A stretch of 64,000 nucleotides of DNA from positions 173,145 through 237,144 of the forward strand of contig NZ_FOOA01000005.1 in the NCBI RefSeq assembly GCF_900113065.1, read 5' to 3'. A program made the translations under genes and the position numbers. The notes under the pieces are model-generated. The model worked only from the letters and a program-made list of their open reading frames with translations, had not been told where the DNA came from and made no database searches. This stretch comes from Aureimonas phyllosphaerae (GTDB lineage Bacteria > Pseudomonadota > Alphaproteobacteria > Rhizobiales > Rhizobiaceae). Shown here one piece after another: positions 10,193-19,800 of the stretch (its first letter is position 1; every line of letters starts with the position of its first letter).

Positions 10193-10702
10193 TCAGCGGC
10201 AGAACTGACGCGGGCCATTGTAGGGCTGGAAGGTGCCCGAGCGGGGGTCGAAGGACCGGTAGCGCTGCGAGCAGTAGCGATACCACTCGCGTGTCCAGGG
10301 CTCGGCGCGATAGGCGGGCGCCGCATAGTAGCGCGGGGCTCGTTCGACGTAGCGGGGCTGGGCCGCGCTGGCGATCGCCGCACCGACGCCGAGGCCGACG
10401 ATCGCGCCGGCAAGCGCGCCCCCGCCGCCATGACGATAACCGCGATGACCGTAGCCGTAGCCGCGACCGCCGTAGTAGCGTGGACCACCGTAGTAGCCGC
10501 GGCCGCCATAGTAGCGCGGACCGCCCCAGCCGGCGCCGCGGAAGCCGCCGGGCCCGTAATGCGGGCCGTAGCGGTAGTAGGGGTCGGCCTTGGCGCTGGA
10601 AATGCCGATCAGCGGCGTGGTGGAGGGCAGGGCGGCGGGAACCATCGTCAGCGCTAGGGCGACGGCCAGGGTGCGTCCGGCCAGCCATTTCGGAATGCGC
10701 AT
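10193..10702 (-). CDS. BA14K-family secreted protein with Gly/Tyr/Arg-rich repeats (second copy)
   Basis: A 169-residue protein with a signal peptide (residues 1 to about 39, ending SSAKA-D), a central low-complexity tract of YYGG and PRYYGGRG repeats (about residues 42-90), a glycine/alanine-rich hydrophobic stretch near GGALAGAIVGLGVGAAIAS, and the C-terminal BA14K motif WYRYCSQRYRSFDPRSGTFQ. The hydrophobic stretch resembles a glycine-zipper and could insert in or associate with the outer membrane (inference). GGAGG precedes the ATG by about 7 nt, which decides against an upstream in-frame ATG at 10732 that has no ribosome site. Divergent from the coiled-coil cluster. Confidence 0.85.
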   Translation of the reverse strand: MRIPKWLAGRTLAVALALTMVPAALPSTTPLIGISSAKADPYYRYGPHYGPGGFRGAGWGGPRYYGGRGYYGGPRYYGGRGYGYGHRGYRHGGGGALAGAIVGLGVGAAIASAAQPRYVERAPRYYAAPAYRAEPWTREWYRYCSQRYRSFDPRSGTFQPYNGPRQFCR

Positions 10703-10922
10703 GGAATTCCTCCGAAAATACATGGGGATCATGCGCATTAACTGGTTCGCGACTGAACGGTTCCTGAACGGGGCCGGACGGCGGAGGATGGCGTCGATGT
10801 CGCGGTGTGACCGGCCCGCACTCATCTGGAAAAATTGATTAATATTTCGTAAATCATGTTGCTTCGGATGCACGGGCCCGGCAAGACCTGCCGGTGATCG
10901 GATCGAAAGGGAGTCGATAGGG

Positions 10923-12443
10923 ATGAGCTCACCGCTGTCGTTCTTCTTTCGGCGTGACGGCCAGCGCCCGAGCGAGAACGCCACCGAGCGCCCCGACTTC
11001 GGAAAGGTGATGGATCCCGTGGCCCCTCGCGCATCCGCACCCGCGTCCTCCAACACCCATGCCGGTTTCGTACCGCCGCTCGACAGCATCGGCCAGCGCA
11101 ACGAGATGCTGAAGGTGCGCATCGGCGAGATGGCCGAGCGGCTCGGCGACCTGCGCTCTCTCACCGACGACTTCTCACAGCTCATCGGGCCGATCGAGAC
11201 GATCGCCGAGGAACTGCCGCGGTCCAAGTCGCGCATCCTCGAGCTTGAAGCCTTGCTGCAGCAGGAGATGGAAAGCGGACAGGCGCTGCGGCGCGAGGTG
11301 GATTCGCTTCTCGGCCGCTATTCTACGGCGTCCAGCGAGCTCTCGACCGCGGTGGCGCGCGCGACGCGCCTCGAAAACCTCATGCGCGAGCAGGAGACCG
11401 CGTTCGACGAGCAGCGCCTGACGCTGCGCGAGAAGACGACGCATGCCAATGCGCTGGAGCGGCAGCTGCTCGCCGAGGTCGAGCAGAACCAGTCGCTGGC
11501 GCTGGAGGTGAAGACCCTGCGGGCCGAGGCGCAGGTGTCCGACCAGGCGCTCGCCGACGCCGAGCGCATGCTCGCCGAAGTGTCCGAGCGTCGCCAGATC
11601 CTGGAGCAAGAGAACCGCCGCTTCCAGAATCTCGCCGAAGAGCAGGCGGCCGAACTCGTCTCGGCCGGCTCGCGCATGGACGAGCTGTCGACACAGGTCG
11701 AGGCGCATCTCCAGACGATCGCCCTGCAGGAATCCCATATCGCGGCCGAGCAGGCCGGTCGCCAGCGCGCCGTGGCGCAGCTCGAGGCCGAGTTGGCGGC
11801 CATGAAGACCGAGCGCTCCAGCGCGGCGATGAAGATCGAGGCCCTCTCGGCCCGCCTGATGGCGACGGACCAGATCCTCGCGCAGGTGCGCGGCCAGTTG
11901 CGCGAGCGCGAGGAAGCGATGCGCGCCGCCGAGCGCGCCAACAAGGAGGCGATCGCCGAGCGCACGACCTTCGACCGGCGCCTGGAAGCCAGCAAGACGG
12001 AAGCTTCGCGTCTTCTGACGCAGCTCCAGGACGCGCAGAAGGGCCGGATGGAGCTCGAGGCGCGCGCCGACATGCTGGTGAAGGCGCTGGCGGCCAAGGA
12101 CGCGGCGCTGGAGGGCGTGACGACCCGCGCCAACAACCTGTCGGACCGGGTCGAGGCGCTGACCTTGCGCTTCGAGCAGGAGCGCCAGACGCTCGAGGCC
12201 GCGAACCGCCGCCTCATCGAGGAACTGCAGACCGAGAAGGCCGAGCGCACGCTGGCGCAGGGCGCGCTCGACATCGCGCGCGAGAACCGCACGGCGCTGC
12301 AGCGGCAGAACGAGACGCTGAAGCGGGCGACGCGCTCGCGTTCGGGCGATGCCGGGCTGATGGGCGACGGGCTGCACGACGGGCACGGTGGCGAAACCTC
12401 CTCCAACGTGCGACCGTTCATGATGCCCGAGAAGGGCGACTGA
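10923..12443 (+). CDS. Long coiled-coil protein, filament- or scaffold-like
   Basis: A 506-residue protein without signal peptide or membrane segment. After a Pro/Ser-rich head (residues 1-60), residues about 60-475 form nearly unbroken heptad-rich coiled coil (many Glu, Ala, Leu, Arg; e.g. RILELEALLQQEMES, ARATRLENLMREQET). The C-terminal 30 residues are Gly/Asp rich. The layout of short head, long rod and short tail resembles bacterial intermediate-filament-like proteins such as crescentin, but no diagnostic crescentin sequence is evident, so this is only an architectural comparison. It is followed on the same strand by two shorter coiled-coil genes. The start follows a GGGAGTCGATAGGG ribosome site. 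The upstream 100 bp is unusually AT-rich for this genome. Confidence 0.75.
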   Translation: MSSPLSFFFRRDGQRPSENATERPDFGKVMDPVAPRASAPASSNTHAGFVPPLDSIGQRNEMLKVRIGEMAERLGDLRSLTDDFSQLIGPIETIAEELPRSKSRILELEALLQQEMESGQALRREVDSLLGRYSTASSELSTAVARATRLENLMREQETAFDEQRLTLREKTTHANALERQLLAEVEQNQSLALEVKTLRAEAQVSDQALADAERMLAEVSERRQILEQENRRFQNLAEEQAAELVSAGSRMDELSTQVEAHLQTIALQESHIAAEQAGRQRAVAQLEAELAAMKTERSSAAMKIEALSARLMATDQILAQVRGQLREREEAMRAAERANKEAIAERTTFDRRLEASKTEASRLLTQLQDAQKGRMELEARADMLVKALAAKDAALEGVTTRANNLSDRVEALTLRFEQERQTLEAANRRLIEELQTEKAERTLAQGALDIARENRTALQRQNETLKRATRSRSGDAGLMGDGLHDGHGGETSSNVRPFMMPEKGD

Positions 12444-12614
12444 AGGTCGGGCGGCCATGGGTCTCATCGAGCCGGGCGAGGACCCGTTTCGAGCGACCCG
12501 CGGCCTGCGGCCGGAAGGAAATGCACCGCAACCTATTGATGGGATGCGGCGAAATGGTCGAAGGTTCGGGGAGAGCCCTCGGCGGCGATGCGTGAGCGGC
12601 GGCAAAGGATCGGC

Positions 12615-13091
12615 ATGATGGCCAACAGTGCAAGCGAAGAGATCGGAGTGAGCCTTCGTCAGAGCGTCTCGGAGCATGCGGGCTCCGGCCGCACGGACGG
12701 CGGTTTCGTCCTGGTCTCCAACAACGACCGGTCGGGCGCCGCGCGCGACTGGTCGGCGGCGCTCGATCTCGTGCGCGAGGCGAGCGAGGCGATCCGCATC
12801 CGCGACGAGCGGGCGACCGAGATGGAGATCGAGCACCGCCTCGATGCCGAGCGGGCGAGCGAGGAGATCCGCTCGCTGCAGGAGCAGCTCGACGAGGCCG
12901 AGGTGCGGCTGGCCGAGACCGAGGCGCGCGTGCGTCTCGCCGAAGCGCGGGCCGCCGAGGCGGAGACCTGGCTCGCCAAGATGCACGACACGATCGTCGG
13001 CAGCTTCGGGCAGGTGCTGTCGAGCGAAGACAGCGCCGAGGCAGAACTGCGCGCCGCGCTCGCCAGCGGGCGTCTTGGTATCGACGAATGA
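12615..13091 (+). CDS. Short coiled-coil protein, second gene of the cluster
   Basis: Of unknown function, 158 residues long. The first 45 residues are polar; residues about 50-125 form a Glu/Arg/Ala-rich coiled coil (EIRSLQEQLDEAEVRLAETE), followed by a conserved-looking segment around WLAKMHDTIVGSFGQVLS. The downstream neighbour ends with a similar pattern (AYLRRVHELLAGVS), so the two are probably distant paralogues. The start could be either of two adjacent ATGs (12615, 12618) behind AAAGGAT. Its stop overlaps the next start (ATGA), implying translational coupling. Confidence 0.7.
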   Translation: MMANSASEEIGVSLRQSVSEHAGSGRTDGGFVLVSNNDRSGAARDWSAALDLVREASEAIRIRDERATEMEIEHRLDAERASEEIRSLQEQLDEAEVRLAETEARVRLAEARAAEAETWLAKMHDTIVGSFGQVLSSEDSAEAELRAALASGRLGIDE

Positions 13092-13654
13092 GCGCGGTTC
13101 GCGAGCCCGCCTCCTTCCCCGAGCTTGAGGCCGAGGTCATGGTGCAGTCGGACGGGGCGCGCGGGGCCGAGGTGACGACGCTCTACCCGGCGAACGAGAC
13201 GGGGGCGCCCGAGGCGGCCCAGCCGGAGGCGAAGCCGACGGACGCCTCGCCGGCCCACGCCGTTGCGCTGGCCGTTGGTCACCTGACCATCGAGCCGTCG
13301 CCGACCGACTGGACGCGCACGCTCACCCTCGTGGAGCGCACGGCCGCGACGATCCGCGCCTACGAGAAGCGTTTCGTACAGCTGGAAAAGCAGTCCAAGG
13401 CGCTCGCCGACCGTTCGGCCGAGGACCAGCACCGCCTCCAGACGCATATTCAGTCGCTCGAGGAGCGGTTGCGCCAGTCCGAGGAGCGGGTCGTCACCGC
13501 CGAGACGGCGTTGCGCGATGCCGAGTACCACGAGTGGGAAGCCGACATGCGCGCCAAGCGTGCCGAGCAGCGCGCGCTGGAGGCCGAGGCCAAGTGCCGG
13601 CAGACGGAAGCCTATTTGCGACGGGTGCACGAGCTTCTGGCCGGCGTGTCCTGA
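13088..13654 (+). CDS. Short coiled-coil protein, third gene of the cluster
   Basis: A 188-residue soluble protein of unknown function. Residues 1-75 are Ala/Glu/Pro-rich and probably disordered. A segment WTRTLTLVERTAATIRAYEKRF (residues about 77-98; written here in full only as a landmark within it, WTRTLTLVERTAATIRAYEK) corresponds to DWSAALDLVREASEAIRIRD in the preceding protein, which supports common descent. Residues 95-175 are coiled coil, ending in a short conserved hydrophobic end. It is translationally coupled to the preceding gene through ATGA and followed by a good intrinsic terminator at 13689, so the operon ends here. The partner of these proteins may be the long coiled-coil protein upstream (inference). 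Confidence 0.7.
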   Translation: MSAVREPASFPELEAEVMVQSDGARGAEVTTLYPANETGAPEAAQPEAKPTDASPAHAVALAVGHLTIEPSPTDWTRTLTLVERTAATIRAYEKRFVQLEKQSKALADRSAEDQHRLQTHIQSLEERLRQSEERVVTAETALRDAEYHEWEADMRAKRAEQRALEAEAKCRQTEAYLRRVHELLAGVS

Positions 13655-13688
13655 TCGACAGGCCTGAGGCGATCCAAGATTCAGACGG

Positions 13689-13721
13689 GAAGGGCGGGGC
13701 GCTGGCGTCTCGCCCTTCTTT
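13689..13721 (+). terminator. Intrinsic terminator of the coiled-coil operon
   Basis: An 8-bp perfect stem GAAGGGCG / CGCCCTTC with a GC-rich 14-nt inner part that can pair further, followed by TTTG. It sits 35 bp after the third coiled-coil gene. Confidence 0.65.
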
Positions 13722-14025
13722 GAATCCAAGCCCGATGATCGTCTCGGGCGGCAGGCGCGGAACCGTCGATCGCGCGTCCTGATGCGGTAAGCGCGCGGTT
13801 TCCCTCAAGCGCGATACTTGCCCGCGTGTCGAGGCAGCGACGACAGGGGTCGGCGCGCACGCTTCCCATGCTCGGGTCGCCGACGGTTTCGGCCATTCCG
13901 GAAGCGGAGCGAGGCGATCTGGGCGGAGGCGACCGCTGAGAAGTTAACTGCGCCGAATGCAGAGCGTCCGTTCTTCTCGATCGAACCGAAATCCCGGGGC
14001 GTGAACGCCTTGAGGCGGGTCGCGC
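13722..14025. other. Intergenic region between coiled-coil operon and uvrD-like gene
   Basis: No gene, RNA or repeat was recognised. The region lies between two convergent transcription units. Confidence 0.5.
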
Positions 14026-16692
14026 TCAGGCCGGTTCCACGAACCCTTCGAGCACCCGCTTCTGGCCGGCCCGGTCGAAGTCCACCGTCAGCTTGTTGCC
14101 CTCGACGAGCGCCACCGTGCCCCCGCCGAACTTGATGTGGAACACGCGGTCGCCGACCGAGAACCGGCTCGGCTCGTCGGCCACCGACTTGGCGACGAGG
14201 GTGCCCTCGATCTCGCGCGGGCCGCCCGCACGCGCCGAGGAGTAGAGCCCGCCGCCCTTTCGTGGTGGCTGATTGGCGCCGCGCGAGCGGTTGGCGGAAA
14301 ACGGGTCGGTGAGGCGCCCCGCAAAGCCCGACCGGTCGGGCCCGTTCGCCGGCGCCTCCTCGAACCCGCCGGACGACCGCCCGCCGGCGCCGTCGCGCGC
14401 GATGTACTTGTCGGCGGTCGCCGCCGCGCGCGAGCGCGCGTCCGAGCCCGACACGCCGCTCTCGCCGTATTCGATCGCGCGGCCGCGCCCGCCGGCATAG
14501 CCGCCCACCCCGCCCGACGCCTGCGCCCGACGCCAGCCGGGCGTGCCGTAGGATGAGGTCGAGAAGGCGTTGCCGTCCCAGCGCGAGGCGCCGTAGCCGC
14601 CCATGCCGCCGGCCCCGTACCCGCCATAGGAGGCGGAGGCTTCCATCACCTCGACATGCTCCTCGGGCAGTTCGTCGAGGAAGCGCGACGGGATCGTCGA
14701 CTGCCACATGCCGTGGATGCGGCGGTTGGAGACGAACCAGATCTTCACCCGCCGCTTGCCGCGCGTGATGCCGACATAGGCGAGGCGCCGCTCCTCCTCC
14801 AGACCCGAGCGCCCGCCCTCGTCGAGCGAGCGCTGGTGCGGGAAGAGACCCTCCTCCCAGCCCGGCAGGAACACGGTCTCGAACTCCAGCCCCTTGGCTG
14901 AGTGCAGCGTCATGATCGAGACGGCGTCGGTCTCGGCGTTCTGCTCGGCGTCCATGACGAGGGCGATATGCTCCAGAAAGCCCGGCAGGCTCTCGTAGTC
15001 GTCCATGGAGCGGATGAGTTCCTTCAGGTTCTCCAGCCGGCCCGGCGCCTCGGCCGAGCGGTCGGCCTGCCACATCTCGGTATAGCCGGACTCGTCGAGG
15101 ATCATCTCGCCGAGGTCGGTGTGGCGCATGGTGGACAGGAGGCCCGACCAGCGCTCGAAGTTGCGCACGACGTCGGCCAGCGCGGCGCGCGGGCGCGGCT
15201 TCAACTCGTCCCCTTGCACGATGTCGGCCGCCGCCGCGATGAGCGGCAGGCCCTTGGCGCGGGCATAGTCATGCAGGAGGCGGATCGCGGCATCGCCGAG
15301 GCCGCGCTTGGGCGTATTGACGATGCGCTCGAAGGCGAGGTCGTCGGCCGGCTGGCAGACGCAGCGGAAATAGGCCAGCGCGTCGCGGATCTCCTGCCGC
15401 TCGTAGAAGCGCGGGCCGCCGATGACGCGGTAGTTCAGGCCGAGCGTGACGAAGCGGTCCTCGAACTCGCGCATCTGGAACGACGCGCGCACCAGGATCG
15501 CCATGTCGTTGAGCTTGACGCCCTTGCGCTGGAGCTGCTCGATCTCCTCCCCGATCGCGCGCGCTTCCTCTTCCGAGTCCCAGCCGGCGTTGACCGTCAC
15601 CTTCTCGTGCTCGGGATCGCGCAGGTCCGTGAAGAGCGTCTTGCCGAGGCGGTCCTCGTTGTTGGCGATGAGGCCGGCGGCCGCTCCGAGGATATGCTCG
15701 GTGGAGCGGTAGTTGCGCTCCAGCCGGATCACGGTCGCGCCGGGAAAGTCGCGCTCGAAGCGCAGGATGTTGTCGACCTCCGCGCCGCGCCAGCCGTAGA
15801 TCGACTGGTCGTCGTCGCCGACGCAGCAGACGTTCACCTTGTCCTGCCCCGCCTCGGCGCGCACGGCGGAATGCTGGGCGAGAAGGCGCAGCCAGAGATA
15901 CTGCGCGACGTTGGTGTCCTGATACTCGTCGACGAGGATGTAGCGGAAGCGCTTGTGGTAGTCGGCGAGCACGTCCGGATGGTTCTGGAAGATCGCGATC
16001 GGATGCATCAGGAGGTCGCCGAAATCGGCCGCGTTGAGGCTGACGAGGCGGTCTTGGTAGGCGCGGTAGAGCTCGCGCCCCTTGCCGTTGGCAAAGGCGC
16101 GCGCGTCGCCTTCCGGGATCTTGTCCGGCGTCAGGCCCTTGTTCTTCCAGCCGTCCATCAGGTTGGCGAAGGTGCGTGCCGGCCAGCGCTTGTCGTCGAG
16201 GTTCTCGGCCTGGATCAGCTGCTTAATCAGACGGATCTGGTCGTCGGTGTCGAGGATGGTGAAGTTCGACTTGAGCCCCACCAGCTCGGCATGGCGGCGC
16301 AGGATCTTGACGCCGATCGAGTGGAACGTGCCAAGCCACGGCATGCCCTCCACCTCGCCGCCGACGAGATGACCGATTCGCGTCTTCATCTCGCGCGCGG
16401 CCTTGTTGGTGAAGGTCACCGCGAGGATCTGCGACGGAAAGGCGCGGCGGGTCGCCAGGATATGGGCGATGCGGGTCGTCAGGACGCGCGTCTTGCCGGT
16501 GCCCGCGCCCGCCAGGACCAGCACCGGGCCCTCGGTCGTCTCGACCGCGGCCCGCTGCTCCGGGTTCAGCCCCGAAAGGTAGTCGGCCGCGTTCGGCGCG
16601 ACCGGGCCGCCGCGTGCGGCCAGCGCGCGCGCGGCGATGCCGCCCTTCGGCCGGCCAGCGGGGGCGGCGTTCGGATCACGTGTCTCGTCCAT
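14026..16692 (-). CDS. uvrD: ATP-dependent DNA helicase UvrD/PcrA (superfamily 1A)
   Basis: A 3'-5' DNA helicase of 888 residues for nucleotide-excision and mismatch repair. Motifs appear in order: Walker A AGAGTGKTRVL (near 62), Walker B VDEYQDTN, motif III CVGDDDQSIYGWRGA, motif IV LERNYRS, motif V SIMTLHSAKGLEFETVFLPG and motif VI YVGITRGKRRV. The C-terminal part is notable: after residue 690 there is a Gly/Tyr/Ser-rich linker of about 130 residues, followed by a Tudor-like end (VGDRVFHIKFGGGTVALVEG...), the RNA-polymerase-binding module known from PcrA/UvrD. The N terminus has a basic low-complexity leader of about 35 residues. Single-gene unit, divergent from the AsmA gene. Confidence 0.95.
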   Translation of the reverse strand: MDETRDPNAAPAGRPKGGIAARALAARGGPVAPNAADYLSGLNPEQRAAVETTEGPVLVLAGAGTGKTRVLTTRIAHILATRRAFPSQILAVTFTNKAAREMKTRIGHLVGGEVEGMPWLGTFHSIGVKILRRHAELVGLKSNFTILDTDDQIRLIKQLIQAENLDDKRWPARTFANLMDGWKNKGLTPDKIPEGDARAFANGKGRELYRAYQDRLVSLNAADFGDLLMHPIAIFQNHPDVLADYHKRFRYILVDEYQDTNVAQYLWLRLLAQHSAVRAEAGQDKVNVCCVGDDDQSIYGWRGAEVDNILRFERDFPGATVIRLERNYRSTEHILGAAAGLIANNEDRLGKTLFTDLRDPEHEKVTVNAGWDSEEEARAIGEEIEQLQRKGVKLNDMAILVRASFQMREFEDRFVTLGLNYRVIGGPRFYERQEIRDALAYFRCVCQPADDLAFERIVNTPKRGLGDAAIRLLHDYARAKGLPLIAAAADIVQGDELKPRPRAALADVVRNFERWSGLLSTMRHTDLGEMILDESGYTEMWQADRSAEAPGRLENLKELIRSMDDYESLPGFLEHIALVMDAEQNAETDAVSIMTLHSAKGLEFETVFLPGWEEGLFPHQRSLDEGGRSGLEEERRLAYVGITRGKRRVKIWFVSNRRIHGMWQSTIPSRFLDELPEEHVEVMEASASYGGYGAGGMGGYGASRWDGNAFSTSSYGTPGWRRAQASGGVGGYAGGRGRAIEYGESGVSGSDARSRAAATADKYIARDGAGGRSSGGFEEAPANGPDRSGFAGRLTDPFSANRSRGANQPPRKGGGLYSSARAGGPREIEGTLVAKSVADEPSRFSVGDRVFHIKFGGGTVALVEGNKLTVDFDRAGQKRVLEGFVEPA

Positions 16693-16888
16693 CGCCCCTA
16701 CTTAATCGATTTCGCGGGGAACACTAGGGGAACATGGTCGAGACGGAGGTCCCACCCCGCGCCGTTGCCTTTCCCCTTGTCTGTGGCGCCGGCCGCCTTG
16801 CTCTTTCCGCGACTTATGCCGCAAGAACGAGGACGGATGCCGCCGCTCGGGCGGCCGGACGCGCGCCTGCGGGAAGGAGGCATGACGC

Positions 16889-19800
16889 ATGAAGCTCTTC
16901 ATCGCGCTGGGCGGCCTTCTCGTGGTCGTCCTCCTCGCGCTTCTCGTCGGCCCCTCCTTCATCGACTGGACGAGCTACCGCGCGAGCTTCGAGGCCGAGG
17001 CGTCGCGCATTCTCGGGCAACGCGTCGAGGTGCGAGGCACGGCCTCGGCCCGGCTCCTGCCGTTCCCGTCCCTGTCATTCACCGACGTCGTGGTGGGCGA
17101 CGATCCGGCCGACCCGGTGCTGACGGCGCGCGCCTTCCGCATGGACGCCGAACTGGCGCCCTACCTGTCGGGCGAGATCCGCATCTTCGACATGCAGATC
17201 GATGGCCCGGCGCTCAGCATCCCTGTCGAGGCCGACGGCACGATCCGCTGGCCGGTCGGACCCGGGGCCGCCCCGCCTGAGGAAACGGTGGTGCTGGAGC
17301 GGATCGTGGTGGCCGACGGTTCGGCGCTTCTCGCCGACCGCCGTTCGGGGCGCCGCATCGCGCTGACCGACGTCAACGGCATCCTCTCGGCGCAGTCGCT
17401 GCGTGGGCCCTTCGCCGGCAGCGCGACGCTGCTTGCCGACGGCGAGCCCCTGGCCGTTTCGCTTTCGACCGGCACGGGGGCAGGGGAGGGGCGGCTTGCT
17501 GCCCGCCTGACGATCGATTCGCAGCGCCTCGACACGCGCGCCGCCTTCGATGCGATCGTCTCCACGATCGACGGCGAGCCCCTGGCCGGCGGCACGCTCA
17601 GCGTTTCGAGCCCGATCGATCCGGCGGCGAGCCGTGACGGCAAGCCGCCGGCGATCCTGCCGCCCTCGCGCATGACCGCCCGGCTCGACGTCACGCCGAC
17701 CTCGCTTCGGGCGACCGATTTGCGGGCCGAGGTCGGCGATCCGCAGCAGCCCTATGTCGCGACCGGCTCGGCGCTGATCGATGTCGGGTCGATCCCGCGC
17801 TTCGACCTGCAACTCGACGGTCAGGCGATCGACGTCGACCGCATCGCGCCGCCCGCCGCCCCCAGCGGCGAGGCGCCGGGACTGGCGGCCCGGATCGAGG
17901 CTCTGCGCGCGGCCCTCGCGCGGCTGCCGACGCCGCGAATGCCGGGGCGCGTGCGCCTCGCCCTGCCGCTGGTGACCGTCGGCGACACCACGATCCGCAA
18001 CGTCTCGCTGGCCGGCTCGCCGGCCACCGAGGGCTGGTCTCTCCAGTCGCTCTCGGCCGAGCTTCCCGGCCGCACGCTGGTGCAGGCCTCGGGTGTCCTG
18101 CGCACCGACGACGAGCCCGGCTTCCGGGGCGACCTGCTCGTCGCTGCGCGCCAGCCGGCGGCCTTCCTCGGCTGGGCGGCCGGCGTTTCCGACCCGGCGC
18201 TCGCGCGCCTTCAGCGGGCGGGCTTTTCCGCCGACGTCGAGCTGACGCCGACCGACCAGCGCTTCGACAAGCTGGAGATCGATCTCGACGGCCAGAGCCT
18301 GAAGGGTTCGATCCGCCGCGCCGTCCGGCCGGAGGGCCGCAACACGGCGGTTGACTTGACGGGCGATGGCGTCGATCTCGAGCCTCTGGCTGCGCTCGCC
18401 CGGATGCTGGCCTTGAGGGACGGGGCATCAGGCGAGGGTGAGCGGTTCGAGGTGCAGTTCTCGTTGGGTGCCTCGCGCTTCGGCAACTTCCAGGCAGCCG
18501 GGCTCGATGCCGACTTCTCGCTCGATCGCGGGCTCGTGGACATCGCGGGCTTCGACGCGCGCGATTTCGCGGGCGCCGACATCCATCTCGAAGGCACGCT
18601 CCTCGATCCGTTCGGAACGCTGCGCCCCGATCTCAGCCTCGAGGTATCCGCCGAAGATCCGTCTCGCCTTGCCGAGTTCCTGCGCCGTCGTCTGCCGGAC
18701 AGCCCGCTCGCCGAAACGCTGTCGCGCCGCGCGGCAACGCTCGGTCCGCTGTCGCTCGGCGGAACCGCGACCTCGCAAGGCACCAACCGCGACGATCTCG
18801 CGCTCGACCTGACGGGGAGCGCGGCCGGCACCGATGTCGCGTTGCGGCTGGCGATCGAGAACGGTCTGGCCGCGGCGGAGCGCAACGGGCGCTTCGGCCT
18901 CGACCTGTCGCTTGCCCAGGCGGATGCCGACGTTCTCCTCGCGCAGGCCGGCCTGTCGCCGCTGCCGATCGGCGGGACGGTGCCGCTCGAGGCGAAGCTC
19001 ACGGCCTCCGGCATGCCCGGCGCCGCCGCCGACGTGTCGCTGACCCTCAGCTCGTCCGGCACCGAAACCTCGGCCGACGGCACCGCGACGATCGGCGCCG
19101 ACGGCCTGCAGGCAGCCGATCTGTCGCTGCGTCTTGCGAGCGAGGATGCGGCCCCTTGGGCGACGCGACTCGGCCTGGCCTACGGCCAGCCGCTGGACGG
19201 CCTGCCGGCGTCCGGGACGGCGCGGCTGTCATGGGCCAACGGGAGCTGGACCCTCGACGGGCTCGACGGAACGATCGACGGGGCGGCGGTCGCCGGAACC
19301 TTCAGCGCCCCGATGGGTGCCCCCGTCACCGGCACGCTCGCCCTGTCGGCCCTCTCGCTCGACTGGCTCGGGACGCTCGTCACCGGCGTCGATCTGGCGG
19401 ATGCCACGGAGCCCGGCGCCGGCACGCCCGTGACTTTCGCGGCGCCGCTTCTGCCGGCACGCGCCTTCCAGATCGCTCTCACCGCCAGTCGTGCGGATGG
19501 GCTCGGTCTGTCGCTCTCGCGCGTGGCCGCCGAGATCGCCGGCGACGGCGCGCGGCTGGCCGTCTCGGGACTTGCGGCCGAGACCGGTGCCGGCGGCCGG
19601 CTGACAGGGGCCGGCGAGGTCCGGAACGCCGCCGGTATCCTGTCCGCCCGGCTCGACATGCGGCTCGGCGACCAACCGATCGAAACCGCGAACGGCACCT
19701 TCTCCGGTCGGCTCGACGTGTCGGGTGAGGTTTCGGGCGGCGGCGAGACCTGGCCCTCGCTTCTCGCCTCGCTCGACGGGCGCGGTCGCCTCACGGTCGA

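Noticed and set aside
10839..10853. TTAA-N7-TAAA near the long coiled-coil gene, similar to the CtrA box TTAA-N7-TTAA
   Set aside because: One half-site is imperfect and the stretch is simply AT-rich; cell-cycle control cannot be claimed.
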